Under the pieces are notes generated by a model. It did not search any database and was not told the origin of the DNA. It saw only the letters and a program-made list of their open reading frames with translations. This document shows positions 25,104 through 33,382 of a DNA stretch of 64,000 nucleotides, in pieces. The position numbers and the translations under genes are program-made. The DNA is taken from contig NZ_DASZBU010000010.1 in the NCBI RefSeq assembly GCF_035943815.1, positions 186,001 to 250,000 on the forward strand. Direction: 5' to 3'. The DNA comes from Frateuria_A sp035943815 (lineage in GTDB: Bacteria; Pseudomonadota; Gammaproteobacteria; Xanthomonadales; Rhodanobacteraceae). Positions within the stretch are counted from its first letter, which is position 1; every line of letters begins with the position of its first letter.

Positions 25104-25889
25104 TTACGGCGCGAGCAGCAGCGGGGTACGACTGTGGCCGAGCGAGTAACGGGTGACGCCGCCCAGCAAACGCTCGCTCCATGGGCGGCGCCCCCACGCC
25201 CCCTGCACCAGCAGATCCGCCTGCAATCGAGCGGCTTCCTTGTGGATCGCCTCGCCGGCATCGCCGGTCACGCCGAACGGTTGCCAGCTGGCCTGCACAT
25301 CCTGTCTGCCCAGCCAGTCGCGTAACGGCGCAACCGGCTGCGCGTCGCCGGAACCGTCAAGGACGGTGACCTGACGGGCCATCCGCAGCAACGGCAACGC
25401 CGCGCGCGCTGCGCGAGCGGCGGGCGCGCTGCCGTTCCAGCCCAGCAGTACGTGGCCCAGCGCCGGCCGGGGGATCCAGTCATCCGGTACGAGGATCACC
25501 GGGCAGACGCCATGGACGAGCGTCTCGGCCAGGCGGCGCGAGGCGTCCTGCAGGCTGGTCGGCCAGCCGGGCAGGCGGCCTATGACGAGGTCGGCAAGGC
25601 TGGCTCGTTCGGCTACGACCTTGTGGTAGACCCCGCGAACGACCTCCCACCGGCCCGGGACGGCGGCGGTCGCGCAGCGTTGTCGCCACCAGTCTTCTTC
25701 GGCTCGGGCATCGCGCTCCTCGCCGGCGAGCACGGCCGTCGCCTCGGGTAGCGCCAGCACCAGCGCGTCGACCGGGATCACGCAGAGCGCGGTGAGCCAG
25801 GCGTGCCATTGGCGGGCCAGCGAGAAGGCATAGTCGAGCAGCGGCGCCTCGCGCTCCGGTTCGGCCACGGTAACGATCAGTTCGGTCAT
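25104..25889 (-). CDS. Tandem-domain universal stress protein (261 aa)
   Basis: It begins 'MTELIVTVAEPEREAPLLDY' and has 'VLLGWNGSAPAARAARAALPLL' and 'GAWGRRPWSERLLGGVTRYSL' (motif ends GGV). The in-frame extension upstream to 25973 would cross the FNR-type box, so the ATG at 25889, 21 nt below the predicted transcription start, is used, although its ribosome site is poor. It is divergent from the dodecin gene, each with its own box about 46 bp apart. Confidence 0.87.
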   Translation of the reverse strand: MTELIVTVAEPEREAPLLDYAFSLARQWHAWLTALCVIPVDALVLALPEATAVLAGEERDARAEEDWWRQRCATAAVPGRWEVVRGVYHKVVAERASLADLVIGRLPGWPTSLQDASRRLAETLVHGVCPVILVPDDWIPRPALGHVLLGWNGSAPAARAARAALPLLRMARQVTVLDGSGDAQPVAPLRDWLGRQDVQASWQPFGVTGDAGEAIHKEAARLQADLLVQGAWGRRPWSERLLGGVTRYSLGHSRTPLLLAP

Positions 25890-25944
25890 GGGTGTGCCCA
25901 CATAAGCGCGTGCGCACAGCATGCCCAGGCCGCTACGGGCGCTG

Positions 25945-25958
25945 TTGACCAGGATCAA
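25945..25958 (-). promoter_or_regulatory. FNR-type box for usp at 25104
   Basis: TTGACCAGGATCAA. Minus-strand start predicted near 25910, 21 nt before the ATG. Confidence 0.82.
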
Positions 25959-25990
25959 CTCGACCGTCGCCATACCCGAACGGCCGGCAG

Positions 25991-26004
25991 TTGATCGGAA
26001 TCAA
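25991..26004 (+). promoter_or_regulatory. FNR-type box for dodecin unit
   Basis: TTGATCGGAATCAA with TACGGT (26026-26031) as the -10. Predicted start is near 26039, 47 nt before the ATG. Confidence 0.83.
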
Positions 26005-26085
26005 ATCCCGCAGCACAGGGGAGCTTACGGTGGACACACCCATGCCGGTCCGTCATGGGAGCCATCGAATCGCTGGAGGCCCGCC

Positions 26086-26289
26086 ATGAGCGTCGTGAAG
26101 GTCATCGAGATCATCTCCGAATCACCCGACAGCGTGGAGGACGCCGTCCGGAAAGGCCTGGAGAAGGCCGCTCGCACGCTGGACGGGATCACGGGAGCCT
26201 GGCTCAGCGAAACCAAGGTGGTCACCGGGCCCGACGGCAGGATCACGGCCTAGCGCGTGTGCATGCGCGTCAGCTTCGTGCTGGGCTGA
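26086..26289 (+). pseudogene. Dodecin interrupted by an in-frame amber codon
   Basis: The first 55 codons read as dodecin ('MSVVKVIEIISESPDSVEDAV'), a small flavin-binding dodecamer protein usually 65-71 residues long. A TAG at 26251-26253 (codon 56) stops translation, but the same frame continues with RVCMRVSFVLG and a TGA at 26287, matching the expected C-terminal strand; the family has Tyr at the amber position. The total is then 67 residues, the normal length. The stop is therefore a single substitution in a Tyr codon, a suppressed amber or a base-call error; a 55-residue product would lack the last beta-strand. GGAGG lies a little upstream of the ATG. Confidence 0.8.
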
Positions 26290-26343
26290 GAACCATGAAT
26301 CGCGAGGTGCCGCGCATGCATCCGCGGCTACGGGGTATCCATC

Positions 26344-27714
26344 ATGAACGATTTTCCGCAATCCGTTACCAGGCGCTACGCCGATCGTGCGGACGCCGCC
26401 CGGCAGCTGGCCGAGGCGTTGGCTGACTACCGCGGGCAGCGTCCCCTCGTGCTCGCCATTCCGCGTGGAGGCGTTCCGGTCGGCCGGATCCTCGCCGATG
26501 CGCTGGACGGCGACCTGGACGTGGTCCTGGTGCGCAAGCTCGGATCTCCGGTCAACTGCGAGGTAGCCATCGGCGCGGTCGACGAGCAAGGCCACATCCA
26601 ACGGCTGGCTCGATGCTGTCCCGACGGGGTGGGCATGAACTACGTGCGTGCGGAAGCCGCGCGGCAGCTCGCGGTCATCCGCAAGCGCCGCCTCGCCTAC
26701 AGTCCGGGGCGCCATCCGGTCGATGCTGCCGGCCGCGTGGTCATCGTGGTCGACGACGGCCTGGCCACCGGCGCCACCATGCGCGCCGCGCTGGAAGCCG
26801 TGCGCCAGCAACGTCCCGCCCTGCTGGTGGCCGCCGTGCCGGTTGCGGCACCGGACAAGCTGGAGGATCTGGCCGACCTGGCCGACGAGATCGTGTGCCT
26901 CCACGCGCCGGCGTATTTCCGCGCCGTTGGGGCGTTCTACCGCGACTTCCGGCCGGTCGACGATGTCGAGGTGTTGCGGCTGCTGTCGGTTCCATCGAAG
27001 TCCGCCGCGGGGCTGCCGGCCCCCGAGCCGCTCACGTTCGAGTTGCCGGACGTGCGCTTGGCGGGCGACCTGGCAGTGCCGCAACGTGCGCGCGGGCTGG
27101 TGATCTTCGCCCACGGCAGCGGCAGCAGCCGGCACAGTCCGCGCAACCGCAGCGTGGCGCAAGCACTGCAGCAGGCGGGCATCGCGACGCTGCTGGTGGA
27201 CCTGCTGACCCCGGAGGAAGAACAATCGCGCGCTTCGGCCTTCGACATCGCCGCGCTCACCGACCGGCTGGCTGCGATAGTGGCCCAGATCAAGGGCGAC
27301 ACCGCGCTGGCCAAGCTACCGCTGGGCCTGTTCGGTGCGAATACCGGCGCCAGCGCGGCCCTGGCCGTGGCCGCGTACCGTCCGCGCGACGTCGTCGCGG
27401 TCGTCTCGCGCAGCGGGCGGCCCGACCTGGCCGGGGCCGGCACGCTGACGCGTGTGACTGCACCGACGCTGTTGATCGTGGGTGGCGAGGACAGTCACGT
27501 CCTGGCGATCAACCGCACCGCTCAACGCCACATCTCCGGCAAGAACGAGCTGGCGGTGGTGCCGGGAGCGACTCATCTGTTCCACGAGCCCGGCACGCTC
27601 GATGCGGCCGCGAAGCTGGCTCGCGACTGGTTCACGTGCTGGCTGGGTGGGCGCGTGCGCGCACCGCGCAGGAAACCGGCGGACGGGCGAGACGCTGGAC
27701 GGCTGGCCGGCTAG
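26344..27714 (+). CDS. Phosphoribosyltransferase-alpha/beta hydrolase fusion, Rv0571c-like (456 aa)
   Basis: Residues 1 to about 215 form a PRTase with the PRPP loop 'VVIVVDDGLATGATM'. Residues about 225-440 are a dienelactone-hydrolase-type domain with oxyanion segment 'VIFAHGSGSSRHSPRN', Asp in 'VGGEDSHV' and His in 'PGATHLFHEP'. The nucleophile elbow reads GANTG: the catalytic serine position is Asn333 (codon AAT at 27340), so the hydrolase half is probably not a classical serine hydrolase. The same fusion occurs in the DosR regulon (Rv0571c). It lies downstream of dodecin, probably in the same unit. Its TAG shares CTAG with the stop of the convergent ABC gene. Confidence 0.87.
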   Translation: MNDFPQSVTRRYADRADAARQLAEALADYRGQRPLVLAIPRGGVPVGRILADALDGDLDVVLVRKLGSPVNCEVAIGAVDEQGHIQRLARCCPDGVGMNYVRAEAARQLAVIRKRRLAYSPGRHPVDAAGRVVIVVDDGLATGATMRAALEAVRQQRPALLVAAVPVAAPDKLEDLADLADEIVCLHAPAYFRAVGAFYRDFRPVDDVEVLRLLSVPSKSAAGLPAPEPLTFELPDVRLAGDLAVPQRARGLVIFAHGSGSSRHSPRNRSVAQALQQAGIATLLVDLLTPEEEQSRASAFDIAALTDRLAAIVAQIKGDTALAKLPLGLFGANTGASAALAVAAYRPRDVVAVVSRSGRPDLAGAGTLTRVTAPTLLIVGGEDSHVLAINRTAQRHISGKNELAVVPGATHLFHEPGTLDAAAKLARDWFTCWLGGRVRAPRRKPADGRDAGRLAG

Positions 27715-28385
27715 GGCTGGATGCGTCCGTCAACGATGCGGATGCGCCGGTCCGCCTGGGCGGCGAAGTCGGGATCGTGCGTCACCACCGCCACCGCACG
27801 CCCTTGCTCGTGCGCCAGCGCCAGGACGGTACGCTGCACGTTGCGGCTGGTGACGCTGTCCAGGTTGCCGGTCGGTTCGTCCGCCAGCACCAGCATCGGA
27901 TCGTTGGCCAGCGCGCGGGCGATCGCCACGCGCTGGCTCTGGCCGCCGGAAAGCTGGCGCGGCCACTTGTCGCGCTGTGCTTCCAGGCCGAGGCCGCCAA
28001 GCAAAGCGCGCGCCCGTTCGCGGATCGCCGCGTCGTCGAAGGCGCCAAGCCGTCGCATCGGCAGCATGACGTTCTCGCAGGCGCTGAACTCCGGCAGCAG
28101 GAAATGCGACTGGAACACGAAGCCGATCGCGCGCAGCCGCGCCCAGGAACGCTCGGCTTCGCCGTAGTCGGCGGTGTCGTCGCCGCCGAGCCAGACCCGG
28201 CCCTCGCTCGGCAGGTCGAGCAATCCCATCAGGTAGAGCAGGGACGACTTGCCCGAGCCGGAGGGGCCGGTGATCGCCACGCATTCGCCGCCGTCGACGT
28301 GCAGGCTCGCGTCGTCCACCAGGGTGACCGGCACCTCGCTCTGAAGCCGGCGGGTCACGTGCTCCAGGCGGATCGCCTCGGCCAT
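27711..28385 (-). CDS. ABC transporter ATP-binding protein, MacB/LolD type (224 aa)
   Basis: Walker A 'GPSGSGKSS', signature 'LSGGQSQRVAIARAL', Walker B 'LVLADEPTGNLDS' and the H-loop 'VVTHD' are intact. The sequence belongs to the LolD/MacB/FtsE branch that works with FtsX-like permeases. The ATG overlaps the TGA of the permease (TGATG), and a periplasmic adaptor lies upstream, giving an adaptor-permease-ATPase exporter operon. Substrate unknown. Because the permease is frameshifted, the transporter may not be functional in this strain. Confidence 0.9.
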   Translation of the reverse strand: MAEAIRLEHVTRRLQSEVPVTLVDDASLHVDGGECVAITGPSGSGKSSLLYLMGLLDLPSEGRVWLGGDDTADYGEAERSWARLRAIGFVFQSHFLLPEFSACENVMLPMRRLGAFDDAAIRERARALLGGLGLEAQRDKWPRQLSGGQSQRVAIARALANDPMLVLADEPTGNLDSVTSRNVQRTVLALAHEQGRAVAVVTHDPDFAAQADRRIRIVDGRIQP

Positions 28386-29631
28386 CAGGTGCCCCCGCGC
28401 AGCACGTCGACCGGCTCGACCTTGGCCGCGCGCCGGGCCGGCAGGTAGGCGGCGGTCATCGCTGCAAGCATCGCCACGCCCGCGGCCAGGGCGAACTGGA
28501 ACAGACTCCAGTCGATCGCCAGGTAGGTGATGTCCGTGCTGCCGGGGACGCGAAAATGGATGCGCATCAGCCCGACCATCAACAGACAGCCGAGCCCGAT
28601 TCCGAAGACGTTGCCCAGTGCGCCGATCAGCGCACCCTGCGCGAGAAACATGCGCTCGATGTCGCTCGCCTCGAAGCCCATCGCGCGCAGGATGGCGATA
28701 TCGCGCTGCTTCTCCAGGACCACGGTGGAGATCACGTTGTAGATGCCGAACGCGGCCACCACCAGCACCGCGCCGACCACGGCGAACATGATCACGCGGC
28801 GGATCGCCAGGGCGCTCATCAGGTCCTCGGAGCGCTCCTGCCAGGACACGGTCTTGTAGCGCACGCGCTGTTCGATACGAGCCGCTTCGGTACGTGCGGC
28901 ATTGGGGTCGGCCAGTCTGATGATGATCGTATTGATGCGGTTGGGCCGATCCAGCATGGACTGCACCCGCTTGAGTGCGACGAAGGCCTGGCCCGCGTCG
29001 AAATCCGACCGCCCCGTGTGGAACAGGCCGATGATCTTGAAGGTGCGCACCTGACCGGTCGTGCTCGCCAGGTTGAGGTTGTCGCCCATCGACAGGCTCA
29101 TCAGGCGGGCCAGCTCGTCGCCGATGACCAGGCCGTTGGGATTGACCTCCAGACCGTCCAGCGACCCGCGCACCATGTAGCGCCGGATCGTCGACACCCG
29201 TGCGTATTCGCTGGCGACGATGCCGTTGAGCCCGATCGCGCGGTCCTTGCCGGCGAAGCTCGCCAGCGCCTGGCCGCTGAGCAGCGCCGACGCCTGCAGG
29301 CCCGGGGTCCGGCGCAGGAAGTCCAGGATCTGGGGGTAGCCGCGGATGCCGCGCGTCTCGGTCTGCGGCACCACGTGGTGCAACTGCACCACGGCATGGG
29401 AAAAACCTGCGTCACCGGTTGCAGGGTGGGGTTGCGGTAGTCGTCCCCGATGGTGATGTGCGGCGCGTTGTCGACGAGCCGGCGGATGATGTCCAGCTCG
29501 GAGCCGCGCATCATGGCCGAGATCGACAGGAAGAAGGACACGCCCAGGACCACGCCAAGCAGCGAGACGATGCTCTGGCGCCGGCGCGCCAGCAGGTGCC
29601 GCGCGGCGATGGTGACGAGCAGGCGGATCAT
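28385..29631 (-). pseudogene. FtsX/MacB-like ABC permease with a single-base frameshift
   Basis: The N-terminal half (from the ATG at 29631, 'MIRLLVTIAARHLLARRRQSIVSLLG'-type TM1) is in one frame and the rest ('VQLHHVVPQTETRGIRGYPQ' onward, with three C-terminal TM helices and 'REARR'-like end 'YLPARRAAKVEPVDVLRGG') is in another. Restoring one A in the A5 run at 29401-29405 gives one continuous protein of 415 residues, the family's normal length. The ATG overlaps the adaptor's TGA, and the stop overlaps the ATPase's ATG. Transcriptional slippage on the U5 run, a real mutation or a homopolymer error are all possible. Confidence 0.82.
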
Positions 29632-30707
29632 CGCGCCGCTCCGGCGGAAGCCACGCGGACCTTGGCGTTCTCGTGCAGGCCCTGCGCCGGCGCCACGACC
29701 ACCGTGTCGTCGGGCGACAGGCCGGTGGCGATCTCCACCTGCCGCTCGCCGCGGATCCCGGTGGTCACGCGCCGCGACTGCAGGCGGCCCGCACGTACCA
29801 GCCACACCCGGTCGCCGTCGAGGGCGGTGTCGGGCACCAGCAGGGCATGGTCGTGCCGGCGCACGATGATGTTGACCTCGGCGGTCATGCCCACGCGCAG
29901 CGGCGTACGCCCGTCGATCCCGATGCGCACGCGGTAGCTGCGGGCGGTCGGGTCGCCCTTGGGGGTGACGCTTTGCACGCGCCCCTGGAACAGCTGGCCG
30001 GGAAAGGCGTCGGCGCGGATCAGCACGGGCTGCCCCGGCGTCACCCGCGCGATGTCTTCCTCGTCCACGTCGGCGGTCACGCGCGGTGGCGAATCGACGG
30101 CCATCCAGAACACTGCCTGGCCCGGCGTCATCAGCTGGCCGATCTCGCCGTCGCGCCGGATCACGGTGCCGGCGGTGGGCGCCAGCAGCCGGGCATAGCG
30201 CAGTTCCGCCGCCGCGCGGTCGGCGGCCGATCGTGCCGAGAGCCAGTCGGCGCGCGCCTGGTCGTACTGCACGCGTGCGATGACGCCGCGCGGGAGCAGG
30301 GCCGCATAGCGCTTGTACGAGGCCTGCGCGAACGCCGCCTGCGAGCGCAGCTGCGCCAGGCTGCTGGCCAGGTCGGTGTCCTCCAGCCGGGCCAGTTGCT
30401 GGCCGGCGCTCACGCGGTCGCCTTCGTCGACGTCCAGTTCGACCAGGCGCGCGGTGATGCGCGCGGCGATCGGCAGCATGATGGTGGACTCCACCGTGCC
30501 GGTGGCGTAAACCGCTTCGATCGCCTGGCCTCGATGCGGCTGCACGACCGCAACCTGCGGCGGCAGCATCCGCCAGCTCACCAGCGCGACCAGCCCGAGG
30601 CCGAGCGCGATGCTTACGAGCCATGCCAGGACGTGACGGCGGCGTGCCGGACGCGGTGAAGCGACGGGGGCGATGGCCGGTTTGGCGGGGAGTGCATCGT
30701 CTGGCAT
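29628..30707 (-). CDS. Periplasmic adaptor of MacA/HlyD family (359 aa)
   Basis: One N-terminal membrane anchor (about residues 26-46) precedes a barrel-sandwich hybrid domain with the two half-motifs ('TGTVESTIMLPIAARITARL' and 'LLAPTAGTVIRRDGEIGQL') flanking a helical hairpin, then beta-barrel ('TADVDEEDIARVTPGQPVLIRADAFPG') and membrane-proximal domains. It would link an inner-membrane ABC exporter to an outer-membrane channel. GGAG precedes the ATG at 30707. The FNR-type box at 30791 with TATGCT (-10, 30769-30764) drives the operon. Confidence 0.88.
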   Translation of the reverse strand: MPDDALPAKPAIAPVASPRPARRRHVLAWLVSIALGLGLVALVSWRMLPPQVAVVQPHRGQAIEAVYATGTVESTIMLPIAARITARLVELDVDEGDRVSAGQQLARLEDTDLASSLAQLRSQAAFAQASYKRYAALLPRGVIARVQYDQARADWLSARSAADRAAAELRYARLLAPTAGTVIRRDGEIGQLMTPGQAVFWMAVDSPPRVTADVDEEDIARVTPGQPVLIRADAFPGQLFQGRVQSVTPKGDPTARSYRVRIGIDGRTPLRVGMTAEVNIIVRRHDHALLVPDTALDGDRVWLVRAGRLQSRRVTTGIRGERQVEIATGLSPDDTVVVAPAQGLHENAKVRVASAGAAR

Positions 30708-30790
30708 TCGCGTGGCTCCGCGGAAGCGGGGCCATCCGAAGCACGCCGAACCGTTTCGCCCGAAGCATAGGGCGCCATCGGCGGGTGCCC

Positions 30791-30804
30791 TTGATGCACG
30801 TCAA
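30791..30804 (-). promoter_or_regulatory. FNR-type box for adaptor-ABC operon
   Basis: TTGATGCACGTCAA. Minus-strand -10 TATGCT lies at 30769-30764. Predicted start is near 30756, 49 nt before the ATG. Confidence 0.82.
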
Positions 30805-30837
30805 GGAGTGGGTTCTGCAGGGATGCGATGCGGCGGC

Positions 30838-30851
30838 TTGATGTCGATCAA
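30838..30851 (+). promoter_or_regulatory. FNR-type box for hsp20
   Basis: TTGATGTCGATCAA with TAGCGT (30873-30878). Predicted start near 30886, 58 nt before the ATG. Confidence 0.85.
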
Positions 30852-30943
30852 TCCTCGTTCGGCCGTGCGGCGTAGCGTCCGAGCCGGTCCCTGCCGGATG
30901 TCGAGCGCGGGGACTTCCCCCCATCTCAATGGAGGCTTGCATC

Positions 30944-31387
30944 ATGAACATGCTCACCCGCTGGAACCCCGCAAGGTCCCTTTCTCGCGCAGACCCCAAC
31001 GATTTCGACGACTTCTTCCGCGGTTTCGGTCTGCGCCCGATGTTGCGGGACCTGGAAGTGGCGCCCGAGATCCGCGTCGATATAACCGAGAACGACGGTG
31101 CCTACGAGATCGAAGCCGACGTACCCGGCGTGCGCAAGGAAGACATCGACGTCACGATCGACGGCAGCCTGGTCTCCATCACCGCCGAGGCCCGACGTGA
31201 GTCGGAGAAGAAAGACGGCAGCCGCGAAGTGCGCACGGAGCGCTACTACGGGCAGGTGTTCCGCTCGTTCAGCCTGCCCACCGACGTGGACGACGCCAAG
31301 GCACAGGCCCGCTACGAGAACGGCGTGCTGAGGCTGCACCTGCCCAAGAAGGAAAACGGCCAGCAGCGGCGCATCAAGGTCGGCTGA
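30944..31387 (+). CDS. Hsp20/alpha-crystallin small heat-shock protein (147 aa)
   Basis: The alpha-crystallin domain spans about 45-135 ('VDITENDGAYEIEADVPGVRKEDIDVTI') and contains the hallmark 'NGVLRLHLPKKE' (A-x-x-x-NGVL). Small heat-shock proteins hold unfolding proteins without ATP. GGAGG precedes the ATG at 30944; an in-frame ATG at 30929 lacks such a site. It has an FNR-type box rather than a visible sigma-32 promoter, as hspX of mycobacteria is under DosR rather than heat shock. A terminator follows, and an ftsH paralogue lies convergently 50 bp away. Confidence 0.93.
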   Translation: MNMLTRWNPARSLSRADPNDFDDFFRGFGLRPMLRDLEVAPEIRVDITENDGAYEIEADVPGVRKEDIDVTIDGSLVSITAEARRESEKKDGSREVRTERYYGQVFRSFSLPTDVDDAKAQARYENGVLRLHLPKKENGQQRRIKVG

Positions 31388-31407
31388 TACGGAAATCGGG
31401 TGTCTGG

Positions 31408-31435
31408 GGGCGTCCCGCGTGGACGCCCTTTTTTT
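31408..31435 (+). terminator. Rho-independent terminator after hsp20
   Basis: GGGCGTCC pairs with GGACGCCC around a 5-nt loop, followed by seven T residues. Confidence 0.92.
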
Positions 31436-31438
31436 GCC

Positions 31439-33313
31439 TCAGGCGCGGTCCGCCAGGCGCTGCGCGGGGCTGGCCGTTGCTTGCGCCTGCACCTGGGCCG
31501 GGCGATCGGCCTGCTGCACGATCGCCTTCAGGTCGTCGCCGCTGAGCGTTTCGTGCAGGAGCAGTTGCGTCGCCGCCGCGTCCAGTCCAGTCCGGTGGCG
31601 CCGCAGCACGTCGGTCGCCGAGAGCAGGGCCTGGTCGAGCAACTGGCGGACGGAACGGTCGATGGCCGCCGCGGTGACCTCGGCATAGCGACGCGGCTGC
31701 CAGGCGTCGCCGGCGGTACCGAGCAGGGGCGCCACGTCGGTTTCGTAGCTGACGGTACCGAGCTCGCCGATCATCCCGTGATGCGTCGCCATGCCGCGCG
31801 CGAGGGCCGTCGCCTTGACCAGGTCGTCCGCGGCGCCGGTGGAGGCCTCACCGAAGACCATAAGCTCGGCGGCGCGTCCGCCCAGCAGCATCGCCAGGCG
31901 CTGCATCATTTCCTGCCGCTGCATCAGGAAGCGGTCTTCGGTCGGACGCTCGATCGTGTAGCCGAGCGCACCGATGCCGCGCGGCACGATGGAGAGCTTC
32001 TGCACTTTGGTGTCGCCCGACAGCTCGAGGGCGACCAGCGCATGCCCGACCTCGTGGAAGGCGACGATACGGCGCTCCCGTGCGCTGAGCACCCGGCTGC
32101 GCTTCTCCAGGCCGGCGACCACGCGCTCCAGCGCGTTGGCCAGGTCGTCCATCCCCACCTCCGAGGCGCCCCTTCGCGTGGCCAGCAGCGCGGCCTCGTT
32201 GGCGAGGTTGGCCAGGTCCGCGCCGCTGAAGCCGGTGGTGAGGGCGGCGATTTCCTCGACGTTGACGTCCCTGCCGAGCACCAGCTTGGCCAAGTGAACA
32301 CGCAGGATGGCAACGCGCTCCTGCTTGTCCGGGCGATCGACCAGGATCTGGCGATCGAAACGACCTGCCCGCAGCAGGGCAGGGTCCAGGATCTCCGGGC
32401 GGTTGGTCGCGGCGAGCAGCACCACGCCACTGCTGGGGTCGAAACCGTCCATTTCCTTGAGCAACTGATTGAGCGTCTGCTCCTTTTCGTCATGCCCGCT
32501 GGTCGGCAGGGAGGCACCCCGCGCGCGGCCGACCGCGTCCAGTTCGTCGATGAAGATGATGCACGGCGCCTGCGCACGCGCGTTCTCGAAAAGGTCGCGC
32601 ACGCGCGCCGCGCCGACGCCGACGAACAGCTCGACGAATTCGGACCCGCTTATCGAGTAGAACGGAACGCCCGCCTCGCCGGCCACCGCGCGGGCCAGCA
32701 GCGTCTTGCCGGTTCCTGGTGGCCCCACCAGCAGGATGCCCTTGGGCATGCGCGCCCCCAGCCGCCCGTATTGCTTGGGGTTGCGCAGGAAGCTGATGAC
32801 CTCCCTTAGTTCGTCCTTCGCTTCGTCCTCCCCGGCCACATCGGCAAACGTGACGTGGATGTCCCGCTCCACGTACATCTTGGCCTTGCTCTTGCCCACG
32901 CTCATCAGGCCGGACGCGGGGCCGCCATCGGTCGCCCTGCGCATCAGCCCCAGCCACAGGAGGGAAAGGAGCAGGCCGGCAGCCAGCCAGGCGAACACCT
33001 GGAAGGAGGGACTGGAAGGCGGCTCCCCGCTGAACTCCACCTTGGCTGCGGCGAGTGCGTCGGCAAGCCCCGGCTCGACCGGAACCGTGGTGAACGGGCG
33101 CGGTGCCGCTCCCGGATTCGCGGGCTTGAACGTCCCGCTGATTTCATTCTGGCCGACCCGCACGCTCTGGATCTGTCCGGCAGCCAACGCTGCGCGAAAC
33201 TGGCTGTAGGGAACGGCTTCCTGCCGGGGTCGGGGCAGCGACAGCTGCAGCGCGAGCAGAACGCCCAGCGGCACGAGGAAGTACCAGAGGGAGAGGCGCC
33301 GCGGAGTGTCCAT
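31439..33313 (-). CDS. ftsH: FtsH-family membrane AAA protease paralogue (624 aa)
   Basis: TM1 is at residues 9-25, a periplasmic loop follows, and TM2 is at 106-124. Walker A GPPGTGKT is at 197-204, Walker B in 'CIIFIDELDAVG', the second region of homology in 'ATNRPEILDPALLRAGRFDRQ', and the zinc site HEVGH at 420-424 (housekeeping FtsH has HEAGH). It degrades membrane and soluble proteins in an ATP-dependent way. The ATG at 33313 coincides within one base with the transcription start predicted from the FNR-type box, so the mRNA may be leaderless; an ATG at 33346 overlaps the box itself. It is a stress-island copy, probably extra to the housekeeping gene. Confidence 0.9.
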   Translation of the reverse strand: MDTPRRLSLWYFLVPLGVLLALQLSLPRPRQEAVPYSQFRAALAAGQIQSVRVGQNEISGTFKPANPGAAPRPFTTVPVEPGLADALAAAKVEFSGEPPSSPSFQVFAWLAAGLLLSLLWLGLMRRATDGGPASGLMSVGKSKAKMYVERDIHVTFADVAGEDEAKDELREVISFLRNPKQYGRLGARMPKGILLVGPPGTGKTLLARAVAGEAGVPFYSISGSEFVELFVGVGAARVRDLFENARAQAPCIIFIDELDAVGRARGASLPTSGHDEKEQTLNQLLKEMDGFDPSSGVVLLAATNRPEILDPALLRAGRFDRQILVDRPDKQERVAILRVHLAKLVLGRDVNVEEIAALTTGFSGADLANLANEAALLATRRGASEVGMDDLANALERVVAGLEKRSRVLSARERRIVAFHEVGHALVALELSGDTKVQKLSIVPRGIGALGYTIERPTEDRFLMQRQEMMQRLAMLLGGRAAELMVFGEASTGAADDLVKATALARGMATHHGMIGELGTVSYETDVAPLLGTAGDAWQPRRYAEVTAAAIDRSVRQLLDQALLSATDVLRRHRTGLDAAATQLLLHETLSGDDLKAIVQQADRPAQVQAQATASPAQRLADRA

Positions 33314-33346
33314 GCGTCGTTTATGCCCGCCTGCCGCATGCCGCAT

Positions 33347-33360
33347 TTGATGCAGATCAA
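33347..33360 (-). promoter_or_regulatory. FNR-type box for ftsH paralogue
   Basis: TTGATGCAGATCAA. CATAAA (33325-33320) fits the -10. Predicted start 33312 falls on the ATG at 33313. Confidence 0.8.
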
Positions 33361-33382
33361 GCCGGCGGGCGGGAGGCGGCCA

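Noticed and set aside
29393..29410. Programmed -1 ribosomal frameshift in the permease
   Set aside because: There is no X-XXY-YYZ heptamer in the reading frame and no clear downstream stem; mutation, slippage or read error is simpler.
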